A DNA stretch of 64,000 nucleotides, from NCBI GenBank assembly GCA_011032825.1, contig JAADJZ010000003.1, positions 1,612,001 to 1,676,000 of the forward strand. The letters run 5' to 3'. Below the pieces are notes generated by a model. The model saw nothing but the letters and a program-made list of their open reading frames with translations, was not told the DNA's origin and searched no databases. Positions 10,371-21,943 of this stretch are shown in pieces. A program made the translations under genes and the position numbers. Numbering within the stretch: position 1 is the stretch's first letter; each line of letters opens with the position of its first letter. The DNA is from Massariosphaeria phaeospora (taxonomy: Eukaryota; Ascomycota; Dothideomycetes; Pleosporales).

Positions 10371-12544
10371 TTAAGCTGTGGTTTTCTTTATCACAGGCTT
10401 TGCGGTCGACGTCTTCGCTGGTGCGTTTGTCGACTTCTGAACGCCTCCATTCGCACCCGTACCTTTCTTCTGCGTTGCTTGGGCCACCTTCGGCTGTACC
10501 AGAGGCGTCTTCATTTTCTGCGTGAGCTCTGGCGTTGTGGGTTTGGCATTATTCATTGCCGATGGCGAGCTCTTCGCTTGTGGTTGCTTGTTGCCCGCTT
10601 TCTGATCTATCATGATGCCGCCGCTCGGCGCGATCTTGATCGGTATGCCAGAAGATGTCATGATAGTAGCCCCCTTCTTCTCCTGTGCTTCTTCAATTTC
10701 GTCTTTTCCTAACTTGATGACCAGACCAGTTTTTGTGACTATTGTTCCAGTTTTCTTAGCCTCTTCCACTTCAGCCTTCGGTATCTTGATCATGACTCCT
10801 GACTTCGTCATGACCTCCTGCATGGGACCAACAGGGGCTGGCTTTGGCTTTGGTTTTGGTTTGGCAGTGGTAGATTTAGGTGTTACGGCAGGGGCTGGCT
10901 TCTTTACGGTCCTCGTAAAAGGCGCCGCGCTCTTGGCTTTTCGGGTCGCAAGTCTTGAAAGAGTCGCTAAGGTTTTGGTGGGTGGAGCGGGCAGTGCTGT
11001 GCTAACTCTCCTTATGCCGCCTGGAGTTACCATCCCACTAGTAATTGCAGTCTCTTTTACCAGTCTAGCCAAATTTTCTTGCGTTAATTGCTGCACTTGA
11101 CCGCTATTCTTCGGATCCGCCGTTTGGCTAGCACCCATTTTCGCAGCTCCTGCAATCAGTTTCTCCAACTCGTCCGGGCCTGGTAAACCCTTCATTTCAC
11201 CTCCGTCCAGCAGCGCTTTCATGTGCTGCTCGAAGAATTCAGTACCGCCGGGGATTGGCAAATCACTAGGCGATGCTCCATAGGCAACCGTGAGCGCCAT
11301 CATCACGCTGGTTATTGGGGCAAAGATCTTAACAAACTCATTCCAGTTCCCGGATTTGACCTCTGTTTCGATCATCACCGCTGGGCGGGGTACGCTGCGG
11401 AGACTCTGGCTTTGTGAGCTGTGATCTGCTATGTCGAGATGCTCTTTCCAATAATCTTCAGCTGGAAAGCGGCTGTTCCGTTGGAAATATTCGAGCATAT
11501 AGTCTTTCTCTCGCCACCGATTGCGTAACCATACTTCGAATGCCTTGGTATTGTTGATGGGGATCGAGTCGAGGTGAAAGCGACGCCAATGCATGTTGAC
11601 AGATTTAGGCGGCCGACCTTCGAAGAATGATGAACGGAGGGTAAAAATGTCTTGTCCAAACTGGCCAGGAGGCACACCTTCGTACGCAATAGTGCAGTCG
11701 TACAGCCACTCGTTCGTCTCCCTCAACTCCTGCAAACAGAACTTTAGTCCCGTGCTCCGTGGCAAAAGTTGATGTTTCATGTCTTGTAAGTTGTTCTTTT
11801 CAGCCCATTTTTTGCTTTTCTCTCGTGTCGATGCCGACAGGTTCGTGCCTTCCGGAAATATGATCAGCCACATGGGCTCAGTTGCTTTGTTGAGCTTTGC
11901 AAGGTGTTTTTTAAATGTCCGCTGATCTTCCTCCCAGTTTCGTGACAGAAAGATGAAGTTGTAGAACTGAGCACCCCATCCGATGATAGGGATGTTCTTC
12001 AGCGATTCTTTGAGAATTATGTAGATAAAGCCGTGCATGTTGTTCGTGTAGGCAATCCACCAGAGGTACAGCCAGTCCGTGTAGAGCTGGTGGTTCGCCA
12101 TCAACACCATGCGGTCTGCGAAGTTACACTCCAAGCTGCCATCTTGCTTCTTAATAAGCTGGCCTTTCATGCTCGAGTCCCCGCTCACTCTTACAACAGT
12201 TGGCGCCCACCACTGAGTCAAGCACGTGATGAGAATCGCAAAGCATTCTTTCGTGTAAGCCATGTAGCCATCGTAGAAGACGGGGTCAATGAGCTTCAAC
12301 GGCGCGCCTATGAACTGGGACGCGCTAATTCTACGAGGCGTTAGCTTAGAGTTCTTGCTATGACAAGAGATAGTCCTTACGCAAGAACTCCAGATAGGAA
12401 CGTCGACGCCAGCGTAAATGCCCGTTCCGCCTGCGACAGCTCGCCGAACCTGGGCGGGCCCGCGGGATGCGCTGCAATGTTGTCCTTGGAGACACGTAGT
12501 CCGGCCCCCAGATCATCCTTCTTTTTCTTGATCGCCGGCGACAT
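10371..12544 (-). CDS. PlsC acyltransferase (lysophospholipid type) with repetitive C-terminal tail
   Basis: This is a membrane-associated glycerophospholipid acyltransferase of about 707 residues, related to fungal CST26/LPAAT-like enzymes that move acyl chains onto lysophospholipids in the ER. Exons are 12381..12544 and 10371..12330. The acyltransferase motifs are present: NHQLYTD (the HX4D catalytic motif, about residues 134-140) and FPEGTN (about 213-218). There are hydrophobic segments before the motif and near 387-407. Known relatives are about 400 residues, so the last ~300 are an extension. It is Lys/Pro/Ala-rich (a KPKPKPKP run) and contains three related units near 562-581, 584-606 and 610-625 with the core TK(S/T)G(V/L)xIK(I/L). 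The acyl-donor and acceptor specificity cannot be read from the sequence. Confidence 0.85.
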
Positions 12545-13008
12545 GGTGACGTTGCAGCCGAGTGAGTGTGGTAAGAATTGGAGTCAGTTCACCATGGCGT
12601 TGTTGTTGCAACCAAAAGACGCGGATGCCACCGAGTTCCAACAGCACTTGACGTGCGTCGCGTCCGTCGATCGCAACGTCTCGCCCCTGTCATTGCGGGA
12701 TGACATGACGTAGCGTGTGGCGCTTACTTCCAACATTTTGTGTGGCACCAGATCCAGGTTCGGATCCAACTTTGGTACGTCAAGTCCGTCATTTGCCTCG
12801 CGTGCCGCCCATATTTCACATCGAATCGGCTTCATCACCACCATTGTTCACTGAACAACCACCGGTTCGCACGCACACGCCACAATCAAAAACGTGAGTT
12901 CTGCACCCGCTTCGCACCTGGTAGCAAGGCTGCACGCGAGCACTTGCTACGCGCAAACCTCGAAGACTGACCGGCTTCACAGAACCACATACACCTCCGT
13001 ATATTGAA
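12545..13008. promoter_or_regulatory. shared promoter region, acyltransferase / unknown gene
   Basis: This 464-bp region separates the divergent starts of the acyltransferase (12544, minus) and a small gene (13009, plus). No TATA element stands out. Confidence 0.4.
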
Positions 13009-13603
13009 ATGCCTGCCTCGATAGCATCTGCTCCCGTCAACCGCACCAGCTCCAAGACCCCTGCGTCGCGGGCCAAGAAGCCTACCGCCGCAGGCAAGTC
13101 CGTCAAAGCCACGAACGGTGCTACCAACGGCGCTTCGCATGCCACACCCTACGAGATCATGGCCTCAAGAATCGCAAACCGAATCGGCGAGATGGCCGAA
13201 AACATCACTTTTGTCGAGCGTGAAAGGTACAACTCCTTTCCAGGTTTCTGCACAGCTAGTCGCATACTGATGTGCACCCAGACCGTCTCAACAGTCGCAG
13301 CAATCCCAATCACAGCCGCAATCAAATGGGGCTTCAAAAGCTAAGAAGACGCCACGAAAGCTCGAAATGCGAATTCCGAACTCGGGCGCTTCGCCTACGA
13401 ACATCACCTTCTCCGCGCCGTTCCTCGACAACACCCTCTCGAAGCTGTTGTCGCTGCAGAACCGGATGCTGACGGTCAGTAATGACATTGCTGCCAGCGA
13501 CGATGTCGACGACAAAGTCAAACGTGAGCAGTTCAACCAAAGCGCCGAGCTCAGTCGCATCATTGCCTTGATTTGTGCCGAGAAGGCTAGACAGGGTGCC
13601 TAG
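13009..13603 (+). CDS. small hypothetical protein
   Basis: Exons are 13009..13226 and 13282..13603, joined by a canonical GTACAA...CAG intron, giving 179 residues. The N-terminus is a disordered basic region (KTPASRAKKPTAAGKS), followed by a helical segment PYEIMASRIANRIGEMAENI. After a Gln/Ser stretch and another basic patch (KAKKTPRKLEMR) comes a C-terminal helix-rich part with FLDNTLSKLLSLQNRMLTV. The two helical parts flanked by basic linkers suggest a nuclear or scaffold-type protein, but I do not recognise a family. Frame continuity across the intron supports that it is coding. Confidence 0.6.
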
Positions 13604-14365
13604 AAGAAGTGTAAGCAGAGTGAGGATGGCGTTGGATTGGGTCTGGGTTTCATTACTGTACGTTCCATATGATACGATGACTGCGGATCTCTTATGTTTC
13701 TCCTTTAGAAGACGACTAGGATTGCATGAGCGGTCTGCGTGTACGAGTACCGTGATTTCAAATGTACCGCTGATGGTGTTGTATCGCTGATGGTGTGGTA
13801 TCGTTGATGGTGTTGTATTTCGCTGTGTCAAGGTATCGTAGTCAATTATCTCGCAAGCTTCAAAGTTGGGCTCCTGTTTCTACCAAAACGCCGCAAGTGT
13901 TGCTAGTACTTGTTCTAACTCCAGTCACCTGTGCATCCTCCCCTGGACTAAAAGATCTGCGGGCATTCGATTCGCAAACACGCTCTCACGATAATGACTT
14001 GTCCGATGAGGTATCTCTAGGGCAGACTAACGACGAAACAATGGGTTTGCTCTGAGGCTGGAAATAACTCTTGTACATTGAAAGCACATGTGGCATGTAG
14101 GCCATCGCTATCCCACATACTCACCTATTATGCTGTTATCCTACAATTACACACCCCGGAGGATTCACCGTAACGAGTACCATGCCGTTCTCTGGCCTGA
14201 TATGGTAATCCGCTCGTCGTTTCTGAGAAGCCTACCATCGCAAATGATGGTTTGATCATCCCTGAGCGTTTTGCCATTGTGTTAACACGGTTCAACAGAC
14301 TTCAGGACATGCACATAAACACAACGACGTTGAATATAAGAACGACAGTCGGATCTATGCAATTA
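13604..14365. other. intergenic with 17-bp minisatellite
   Basis: This 762-bp spacer lies between convergent genes. It contains a three-unit 17-bp minisatellite (13769..13819) and no supported coding sequence. Confidence 0.45.
13769..13819. repeat. 17-bp minisatellite, three copies
   Basis: Three adjacent units of GCTGATGGTGTTGTATC differ from one another by one to three bases. They lie downstream of the small unknown gene. Confidence 0.9.
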
Positions 14366-15546
14366 TTACCTCTTGTTTTTCGCGGCCTGTTCCTCTTGTT
14401 GACGCATCGCAGCTCTTATGCTCCTCGAACCTCCAAGCTTCGGTCCCTTGGGCTGTTCTTTCACTCCTTTGGCACCTAGCGGTGGTGCGGGTTTTCGCTG
14501 CTGGCGAGACTCCATTGATTCGAGGAAATCTTGGCGGAATTTCTCGACCATGGCTTCCTCGGTGGTCTCTTCGTTGGGTGCGAGCGAAGCTGCAGGCGCA
14601 GTATCTTCGAAGTAGTCCACTATTCGCGTTAGACCAACAATCATCTTACCTTCGAAGAACAGCATACATTTAGCCTCTCGAAGTACAGCTTCAACCATTT
14701 GATCGCGTCGCATGTCCTCGCTGTTCCTTCGTTTTTGTGGGCGTCGGCGCTTCCCTGTCCTTGACGTTCCGCCGGGGTCTGTTTCATCAATCTGGACAGC
14801 ATCTCTACCTTCTAGTTGTCTCCTCGCTGCTTCGGTGCGCTGAATGTTCTTCGTTGTGGCATCGGGGCCAAGATCGACCTCCTGCAATTTGCCCATGCCG
14901 GCGGCGAGCCGATCACTATGATCTTGACCCATGTTCGCCGAGAGGTCCTCTAAACGATCTATGACATGTGTCATAACCGCGGTACTTGGTTCTAGGGGGT
15001 GAACAGCGATCCCAGGCTGCTTTGGAATAGGCCAGCCATATAGACGATGGTTGCGTTCAGCCATACGTGCTTCTACATATTCCGCCCTGCTACATTAGCC
15101 TCCATTGACTTCAATAAGACAATACTGCCAGTGAGCAGGATTTATCTTCGGGGGCATAGGTGCATTTACATTTGCTTATCGTCCTTGTCCTTCACTTGCC
15201 CCGTCTGCGCAATGAATCGACTTGCATATAGACCGGGCTTCGGTACATCGACGTGGACCAGCGCTTGCGCCTTTGTGGCCTCCGCGTTGCGCGCCGCTTC
15301 CTTGAGCCGATCTCGAGGGCGCCTGCGATTGCGTAGTATCTCTTTCAAGCTGGGAACAGCGTCCTCTATCTCTGTTGCTACGGAGTGCATTGTCGAAGCT
15401 TTCGGAACCGGCGCGCTCGGTCCACGGGGGTGGCCGTCGGCCTCGGAGGAAGCATCGTCGTCAAGGCGAAGACGCTTTGCTTGTGCGACTTTCCGGCGCT
15501 TGAAGCGAGGAGTCGTCTCGGTGTTGTCTTGGTCTCGCTCGTCCAT
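14366..15546 (-). CDS. Tls1 / C9orf78 (HCA59-type) splicing-associated protein
   Basis: Exons are 15170..15546 and 14366..15089 (366 residues), joined by an intron with an AGGCTAATG branch region. The family mark is the segment LQEVDLGPDATTKNIQRTEA, which parallels the 'PEVDLGIDAKIKNI...TE' segment of human C9orf78. The N-terminal basic segment FKRRKVAQAKRLR, LKEILRNRRRPRD, and GLYASRFIAQTGQV followed by a short helix (EYVEARMAERN) also fit. In fission yeast, Tls1 associates with the spliceosomal helicase Brr2 and affects splicing of telomere-related transcripts, and the human protein also binds BRR2. The C-terminus has a fungal extension with GPKLGGSRSIRAAMRQQEE. The product is presumably nuclear. 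Confidence 0.78.
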
Positions 15547-16014
15547 GCCGTGCGGTGACTGCGGGGACGATGGTGAGCGTGGTAGTAAACGAGGCTACCT
15601 GACTATGTATCGCCTGGGTAGCGCGTGCCAAGCCGCTAGTTATGGGGCGAGATAGCTGGCACAGGGACAGGTGAGAATGAGGAGAAGAATAGGACAAAAA
15701 CATCAATCCTGGAGATGTTTAGCTCTACCAAAATGTTGACCACTGGATATTGTTTCCACAGTTCCAAATCCATTCCAAAATCCATGCCACCATTCATCAT
15801 CAAGTGACCTCGCAGAATTTGAGCTAGCATACTTACGGGCTGCCAGCAAGCGCCCCTCTAGAGTTCAACACCAAGTTTCTACCTGGGGGGGGCAGCAAAG
15901 TCCTGGCCAAGCTTGCATATGAACAAACTGGTATTGTGAGTTCCACACGGTGCAATGGCAGCGTTAGCCACCTTGAAAGCTTGTTAGGGGATTGCTCGTA
16001 CATATATATACAAT
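15547..16014. other. intergenic, no gene seen
   Basis: This 468-bp spacer lies between the 3' end of the complex I gene and the start of the Tls1-type gene. It contains only short frames without features. Confidence 0.4.
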
Positions 16015-17007
16015 TCATAGAGCACCGTCTTTCCTTAAAGTCTCATTGCCCCATGGCTCGCTTGTTAGTGAAGTCAGACCATGAGATGGTTCACAGGATG
16101 CCCGTCCGCTCAAAGGACCCGGCGTTGGAATCTTGACACCTCCAGCCTCGTACGCTCGTCCCTGCTCGTTGATCTGGTTCCCGCTCTTCACGTTTCTATC
16201 ATCGCCTGTCACAGCGCCCTTGCCGGCTTCACCGCCGAGACCAGTATCGCCAGGTTTTGCACCCGTTGCCTCGGTAGCGTATTGGAGGGCCTTTAGTAGC
16301 GATACTGTGCTGTCATATGTAAGATCTTCGTAGTAGTCATCGTTGATCTGGACCATGGGAGCGTTCGCGCAGGCGCCGAGGCATTCAACCTCAGTTAGCG
16401 TGAATAGGCCGTCCTTGGTCGTCTGTCCGTAGTGGAGGCCGAGCGTGTCTTCGCAAGCCTTTGTGACCGAATCGCTGTCGCATAACATGCAGGGCGTCTG
16501 GACACATCAGCATTTGTCTTTGCATGCGGCAGCAGTCACACTCACCGTTGTGCAGACTTGGACATGGAAGCGGCCGACCGGATTCCGGTTGTACATTGTG
16601 TAGAATGTGGCGACTTCATACACGCGCATGGGCGGCATTTCCAGCAGCCTCGCGACCTCGTTCATCACGCTTATGCTGGTGAAGCCGTGTTGCCGCTGGC
16701 CGAGGTCGAGGATGGGCATCACCGCCGCCTTGCGATACTGCGACGGATACCGGGCCAGGATCTCCTCAATGAGCTGTTCATTTTGCGCGGTGAACTTGAA
16801 CGGTATGGACGGATTGTTGACGGCCGTGTTGCGGTGCTGGGCCGTGTGTCAGTGGCGCAACGGACAGCTGCGCGATGTACTCACAACCATGAGCGAGTCG
16901 CTCCGCGAGGGCGCTGTGATGGCAAACGACCGCCATTGGCTTTTCTGGAGCTGCCGTAGCGCCCGCGGAGTGCTTCGGCAAAGGAACGGGGTGAGCTTGG
17001 AAGCCAT
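16015..17007 (-). CDS. nuo-24: NADH dehydrogenase (complex I) 24-kDa subunit
   Basis: This is the nuclear-encoded [2Fe-2S] subunit of respiratory complex I (NDUFV2/NuoE family), acting in the matrix arm next to the flavoprotein. Exons are 16885..17007, 16546..16836 and 16015..16497, giving 298 residues. The N-terminus, [20 protein letters not shown], is an Arg-rich mitochondrial presequence. The body matches the family: [32 protein letters not shown], and the iron-sulphur ligands in [12 protein letters not shown] and [11 protein letters not shown], with the first pair spanning an intron. The C-terminal tail ([17 protein letters not shown] onwards) is longer than in bacteria but usual for fungi. 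It lies upstream of nothing obviously co-regulated. Confidence 0.95.
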
Positions 17008-17786
17008 CGTGGGGGGATATGCCGGAGCGGGAGCTGGTAGTGGTCAATCGTGCTATCTTCTTCTTGTCGAGGTTGAGTTGAGTGAAGTCGCCGCCGACAA
17101 GACCGCGAAAAGCGTAGCCAATCAGCGGGTCGCAATTGGCAAGCGCGTCAGCCAGTCAGCCAGCACTTGCCACCTCTCCACGACTCACATCATCAGCCAG
17201 CAACTCTCCAAGATCAACCACCTGCACATTCATCGTCGATCTGGGATTGCCCATGCGTGGTGTTGAGCGGGCTGTTCGTGTTGTCTTGCCGCGCCACCTT
17301 CGTCTCTCTCTACACAACGTGTGGCCATTGGATTCGCAACTCGTGTCCGTCTACTCCGTATGGGTATTTCCTCTAGCTTCGCAGGCGATAGAAATCCAAA
17401 GGCTCTATTCAAGTCACCTGAGAATCTTCGCAATGAGCCTGATATCATCAATCCAAGGCTCAGTGTTGTCGGCAGCCGCCATGCCACACCTACAGGCACT
17501 GACAAGAAGTCGTGAATGTCGGTGATCAATTCATCAACTGACAATCTCACTCTCGTTAGTCTTCTCACGAACATCTCACCATTCACAGTGAATACATTCA
17601 CCGGCTTAAAGGTAACCAACCAATCTGAGTAGTTGCGTGTAGAGAGCTGTTCGCATTCTCCGTTAGCTGTTAAATACTTCACTCCGTCGACCTTTATATC
17701 TCCAGCCTCTGAAGCCTGTGTATCTATCGACCACTTTTCTACAACTTTTCGTATCTTGACCCTAGCTACGCGGTAGCTCATCCACC
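17008..17786. other. intergenic between divergent genes
   Basis: This 779-bp region holds the promoters of the complex I gene (minus) and the coiled-coil gene (plus). A minus-strand frame of 183 codons (17230..17781) has no recognisable features and I do not call it. Confidence 0.4.
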
Positions 17787-19214
17787 ATGTGCCACTTCAC
17801 ACAAACATTCGCTCTGGGATGCCACCACAAGGTGGACGACCACGCCGAGCTTTGTCCCAGGGCCATTGAGCGCGGCAATCTTGTCTGTGATTCTGATGAC
17901 CGCAGAAACCGATGCTCTTGGGCTCCTCATAAATACGTCCCGGGCCACTGTTCCCACTGCAGGACCTTGGAGGCTGAACGTCGAGATATGTACGTGTTCG
18001 AGCAAAGCACGCACAAAGCTCGACAGGAAAGCGAGACTTTTCTGCGGACAGAGAATGCAATGCGAGAGGAGCAATATCAATACACTATTAAGGTGACGCA
18101 GGAAGAACATAAAAAACAAGCAGAGCAATCTAATCAAGCTGCGCTTGACCAGGCCATCCGGGAGTCGAGTGAGCGGTACTCAAAGACATTGAGGCAGTCG
18201 GATGAGCAATTTTCAGGTACAGTAAGAGATTCGGGAGACTACATGCTACAACGAGCCTTACGAGAGTCTCGTGCACATGTTCAAGCTTTCGATGACAAAG
18301 CCTTCTACGGTGCTGTTGAGGCTGCTTTATCCGCGTCCAGACAAGAATACTTTGAGGGTCAATCCAAACTAGCCCTCGCCGACGATGATCCCCGATTGAA
18401 TGTCATACAGAACAAATCGAAGCTAGACTGGCACCACTCTCAATGGGGTTCCGAGGGAGAAGCCTGTGGCACCCAAGGTCTGGAAATAGATGGTAAAGGG
18501 AAGGGACGTCAGGAAGAGGGCATTGAGCAGCAGTTTGATAGATTGGGGCTTCACTCGGTTGGAGATGTAAGTTCTAGGTCGACTACGAACGCCAACACCA
18601 CTTCGACTACCAGTCTCAACACTACATCGACGACGAATAGAAGCACGAATATGAGCCGCATCCCGCCGGCGCCACCGATGCCACCACCTCTTTCACGTAC
18701 GATAACCTCAACACAGAGCTCCTCGACGATCCCTCCTCCACCCCCCTTGCCGCCAACCACAAGGAATCCGCTGCCATCGGTCCGCCTGGTTTCGCAGGCA
18801 AAACAACCAGCTCACCCTATCACCGACTTCTCCCGTGCCCCAACGAATACGGAGTACGGTAGGTTTAAGATTGGAACTCGCTCGCAGCCGATTCATCCTT
18901 CGTTGGCCTCGCCGGCAACCCCAACATCCCCGACAACTCCATTGTCTCCAACCTCGCCGTTGCCGCAGGTGCGTCTTGCAGGCTCAATACAAACCACGCC
19001 CCCTTCTACCTCCCGGTTGGCATCTGGGGCCAGTCCAATCTCTGGGATCTCATCAACTACGAGGGTGAATCTACGACCTGCACGCACGGGGCGTACTACA
19101 CCTCAGCAAATGCGTCCGAACGAGCTAGAAGTTCTTTGGAAGCGCAGGGGGATTGAGAAGGGGACAGAGGAAGATGACGGAGAAGAGGGAGGAAGTTCGA
19201 AGAACGGACAATAG
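17787..19214 (+). CDS. Cys/His-rich, coiled-coil, proline-rich hypothetical protein
   Basis: This is a single-exon frame of 475 residues. The first 60 residues are rich in Cys and His (C2, H3, C12, H13, H14, C23, C34, C43, and a CSHC cluster near 55-58), suggesting a small zinc-binding module of unknown type. Residues about 65-170 are strongly charged and predicted helical, with a near-repeated pattern (AIRESSERYSKTLRQS, FSGTVRDSGDYMLQRALRES), probably a coiled coil. The C-terminal half is Ser/Thr/Pro-rich with polyproline runs (PPAPPMPPPLS, TIPPPPPLPPTTR), possible SH3 or profilin ligands. The start was chosen as the first Met, which keeps the Cys-rich part. Similar proteins are common as unknowns in Dothideomycetes (from general knowledge); no function can be assigned. 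Confidence 0.7.
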   Translation: MCHFTQTFALGCHHKVDDHAELCPRAIERGNLVCDSDDRRNRCSWAPHKYVPGHCSHCRTLEAERRDMYVFEQSTHKARQESETFLRTENAMREEQYQYTIKVTQEEHKKQAEQSNQAALDQAIRESSERYSKTLRQSDEQFSGTVRDSGDYMLQRALRESRAHVQAFDDKAFYGAVEAALSASRQEYFEGQSKLALADDDPRLNVIQNKSKLDWHHSQWGSEGEACGTQGLEIDGKGKGRQEEGIEQQFDRLGLHSVGDVSSRSTTNANTTSTTSLNTTSTTNRSTNMSRIPPAPPMPPPLSRTITSTQSSSTIPPPPPLPPTTRNPLPSVRLVSQAKQPAHPITDFSRAPTNTEYGRFKIGTRSQPIHPSLASPATPTSPTTPLSPTSPLPQVRLAGSIQTTPPSTSRLASGASPISGISSTTRVNLRPARTGRTTPQQMRPNELEVLWKRRGIEKGTEEDDGEEGGSSKNGQ

Positions 19215-19811
19215 TGCCTTCTTCGGTTTCTCTGGTCGAAAGAGGCGGTGGGGATACTCAGCTGGTTCGTAGTCGGCAAGCGAGTGTTCAGTGATGACTG
19301 TATAATTCCACGTACCGTATTAGATACTGTATCCAGCGTTAGGCTGTTATGTAACGTTTATGCGCTAAGTAGTAGTCACCATCTAGCATAATCCCAGCTG
19401 TAAACAAAAGCAGGGAGCCAGTACAGAAGAAGAGATATTACAGTAGTGTCAGCCCCCCTGGCAAAATTCATCACGAACAAAGACAGACTTTAGGTACATA
19501 ATCGTCTTGCCAGCCTAAGAGTTTTGAGTAAATTATGCCAGGGGTGTGGGTGCTGTTTCAGTCTGTACTCTGTAGCCAAGGTTTTGAACCGACTTACTCC
19601 AAACGGGTAAGAGCGTGGCCAAATGACATCATTATCGTACCTGCATGGCTAAACTTGGAATCGGATCATGTCAATACGCACCTAAACAACACGACCTACC
19701 GCGCAGTTTCTTTTCTTTCTTGTCCGTCGTTTGACCTCTTTAACGCGCAGGTGCGCTCTGTCTGAACACCACCACTCCTTCATAACAATCCACGCCCTTG
19801 ACATCTTCGCG
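19215..19811. other. intergenic, promoter of the App1-like gene
   Basis: This 597-bp spacer lies between two plus-strand genes. No coding sequence or repeat is visible. Confidence 0.4.
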
Positions 19812-21441
19812 ATGGCTTTACAGTCATTGCTCCTCGCCGCAATGGCTATTACGGCCGTTCGTGCAGTCGCCATTCCGGATCCTACTGCTGTGCCTGCAGA
19901 GATCGAGATGCGGGCTCCGGTGCCTGTGGTCACGCCGGCAGCAATCCGCTTCGACGGGAGTCATAGCTACATGCACAATCGCCGGAACATACTGTCGGAC
20001 ATTGCCAGTGGAGTTGATGGTGTATTGAACTCGCTGGGAAGCGTATTGGGAACGGATGTGCCCGCCTACGTCACGGAGGGTAGGTTATTCGAAGAGACTA
20101 CGTTTGATGTCGAGGGGCTTACCACGCATACCAGGCATCCCGCAATTTTTCCAGGACTTGCCGACCGGTGACCAGGTACTTTCGCGCCTTGATATCAACG
20201 ATGGCGACCTCGATGCAAAGCCCACCGAAGTGCTGAACATTCCTCCCTACGCCAATTGGACCGACCAAGGGTGGAACGTGCGGTTCCACGGAAACATCTA
20301 TAAGATTCCGGACATCTCGCGAGAGAAGCTGAACGACCTGGCCGACGTGTTCCTCATTGGCACAGATATCCAGGACCTTACCGAGAGCCAGCAGAACCAA
20401 GCGCGAAACCTCACTCAGTCGATATTCATCGTGCAACAAGGCGACCAGAATGTCTCGTTCCATTTGGAACCCGCGCCGATGCAGGGCGCTTCTGGTCAGC
20501 CTGGCGGAGGCAATGCCATTACACCCCCTGGCGGATCGCAGGATGTCACCTTCCCATACGAGACAACAGACCTTGGTGACTTTGACGCCTTTGTGCCAAT
20601 CCAAAATGTGTCGGGCGGGGGACTGTTAGCTGGTAACGAGACGAACAACGTGCAACGATTAAACGTTTACACCAATGGTACTCTTTCCGGCAACGCAACG
20701 GCCTACTTAGTACCGCCCGAAGGTATTACCTTCATCTCCGACATTGATGACATCCTGCGCGTAACCAAGATCTACCAACCCAAGGAAGGTCTACTCAACT
20801 CGTTCGCCAGACCGTTCACCCAATGGATGAACATGCCAGAAATCTACGCGAACTGGTCACAAACCTTACCTAACTCAACCCATTTCCACTACCTAACCAC
20901 AACCCCCGAACAAGCCACCCGGCTGTACATGGACTTCATCTACAAGACGTACCCCGGCGGTTCCTTCGACACAAGGCCTCTAAACTTCTCAGACGTAAGC
21001 GCGACCTTGTCCATCCGTAACTTCCTTCTCCAAAAGGTTTTTGCAACTTTTCCCAAGCGCAAGTTCGTTCTCGTCGCCGACACGTCGAACTCGGACGTGA
21101 TGAAGGCCTACCCGCAGCTCGCACACGACTACCCGAACCAAGTGCAGTGCATCTTTCTTCGCAACACGTCCGCTACGGACGAGGGCGATCTATTTCCATA
21201 CAATACAGAGGGATTCAAGGGATTGAATAGCGAGCGCTATATGTTCTTCAAGGTTCCCGATGATCTCAGAGGGCTGGACATTGAGAACGGGCAATGCTTG
21301 AACAAAACAATCACGCAGAATGTGACGTTTGCCCGCCAAGCCGAACTCCTAGGTATTCATGGCGCTGGTGGCAGGCTACAGGGCAGTGCGGTCGTAAGCT
21401 TTGTCGTAGCTCTCGTGGCTACCCTCTTGCTCGTGCTTTGA
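19812..21441 (+). CDS. secreted App1-like phosphatidate phosphatase domain protein
   Basis: Exons are 19812..20079 and 20135..21441 (524 residues). The N-terminus (MALQSLLLAAMAITAVRAVA) is a clear signal peptide. The C-terminus ends in a hydrophobic stretch (SAVVSFVVALVATLLLVL) after a short spacer, consistent with GPI anchoring. The App1/DUF2183 domain shows GITFISDIDDILRVT (catalytic Asp292 and Asp294), WMNMPEIYANW, FHYLTTTPEQ and KRKFVLVADTSNSD. The yeast relative App1 is a Mg2+-dependent phosphatidate phosphatase with a DxDxT motif. Here the Thr position is Ile296 (DIDDI), so activity may differ. Several NxT/NxS sites fit a secreted glycoprotein. The family is confident, the enzymatic activity inferred. 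Confidence 0.85.
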
Positions 21442-21943
21442 ACCTAACCTTATGGCCGTGCACGTATATCGTTGTTGCACCGCTCAGGAACCCTTATCGC
21501 CGGAACACGGGCGAGATGAGAGTCGTATGCTCGACACGTTACATGGGTTCATGAGTAATGGTATTCAGGCATAGCAAGTGATCTTTTGCATGACCGGCTG
21601 GAGATGACGGTGTTCTGGGTTTTCTTGCTCCTTTCATGTAGATAATACCCCTGCTTGTATAAACATTGTCTCAAACATATATTGATCCTCCAGTTATCAT
21701 TTTTGATACCAAAATTTGTTGGACTAGGCCGATACCCTGCACAGGAGGGCATGATGGGGCACTTATATAGTGAGTGAGCGGATGTTTGCTGATGATTGCT
21801 GTCTAACAATCCAACAAAATTTCTTTGACTAAATGGTATGCTGTCGTCATCATGCTAATACACCTTGAAACTCCACATCCGATCAGAACGCTAGACTTTA
21901 CCAACTCCAAAAAGTGAAATCGAGGTCTATGCCAGTCAAGGCA
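21442..21943. other. convergent spacer
   Basis: This is a 502-bp AT-richer spacer between the 3' ends of the App1-like gene and UTP20. Only terminators are expected and no gene is seen. Confidence 0.4.

Noticed and set aside
17230..17781. 183-codon minus-strand frame
   Set aside because: No domain, signal or intron-linked continuation; it overlaps the promoter of the coiled-coil gene.
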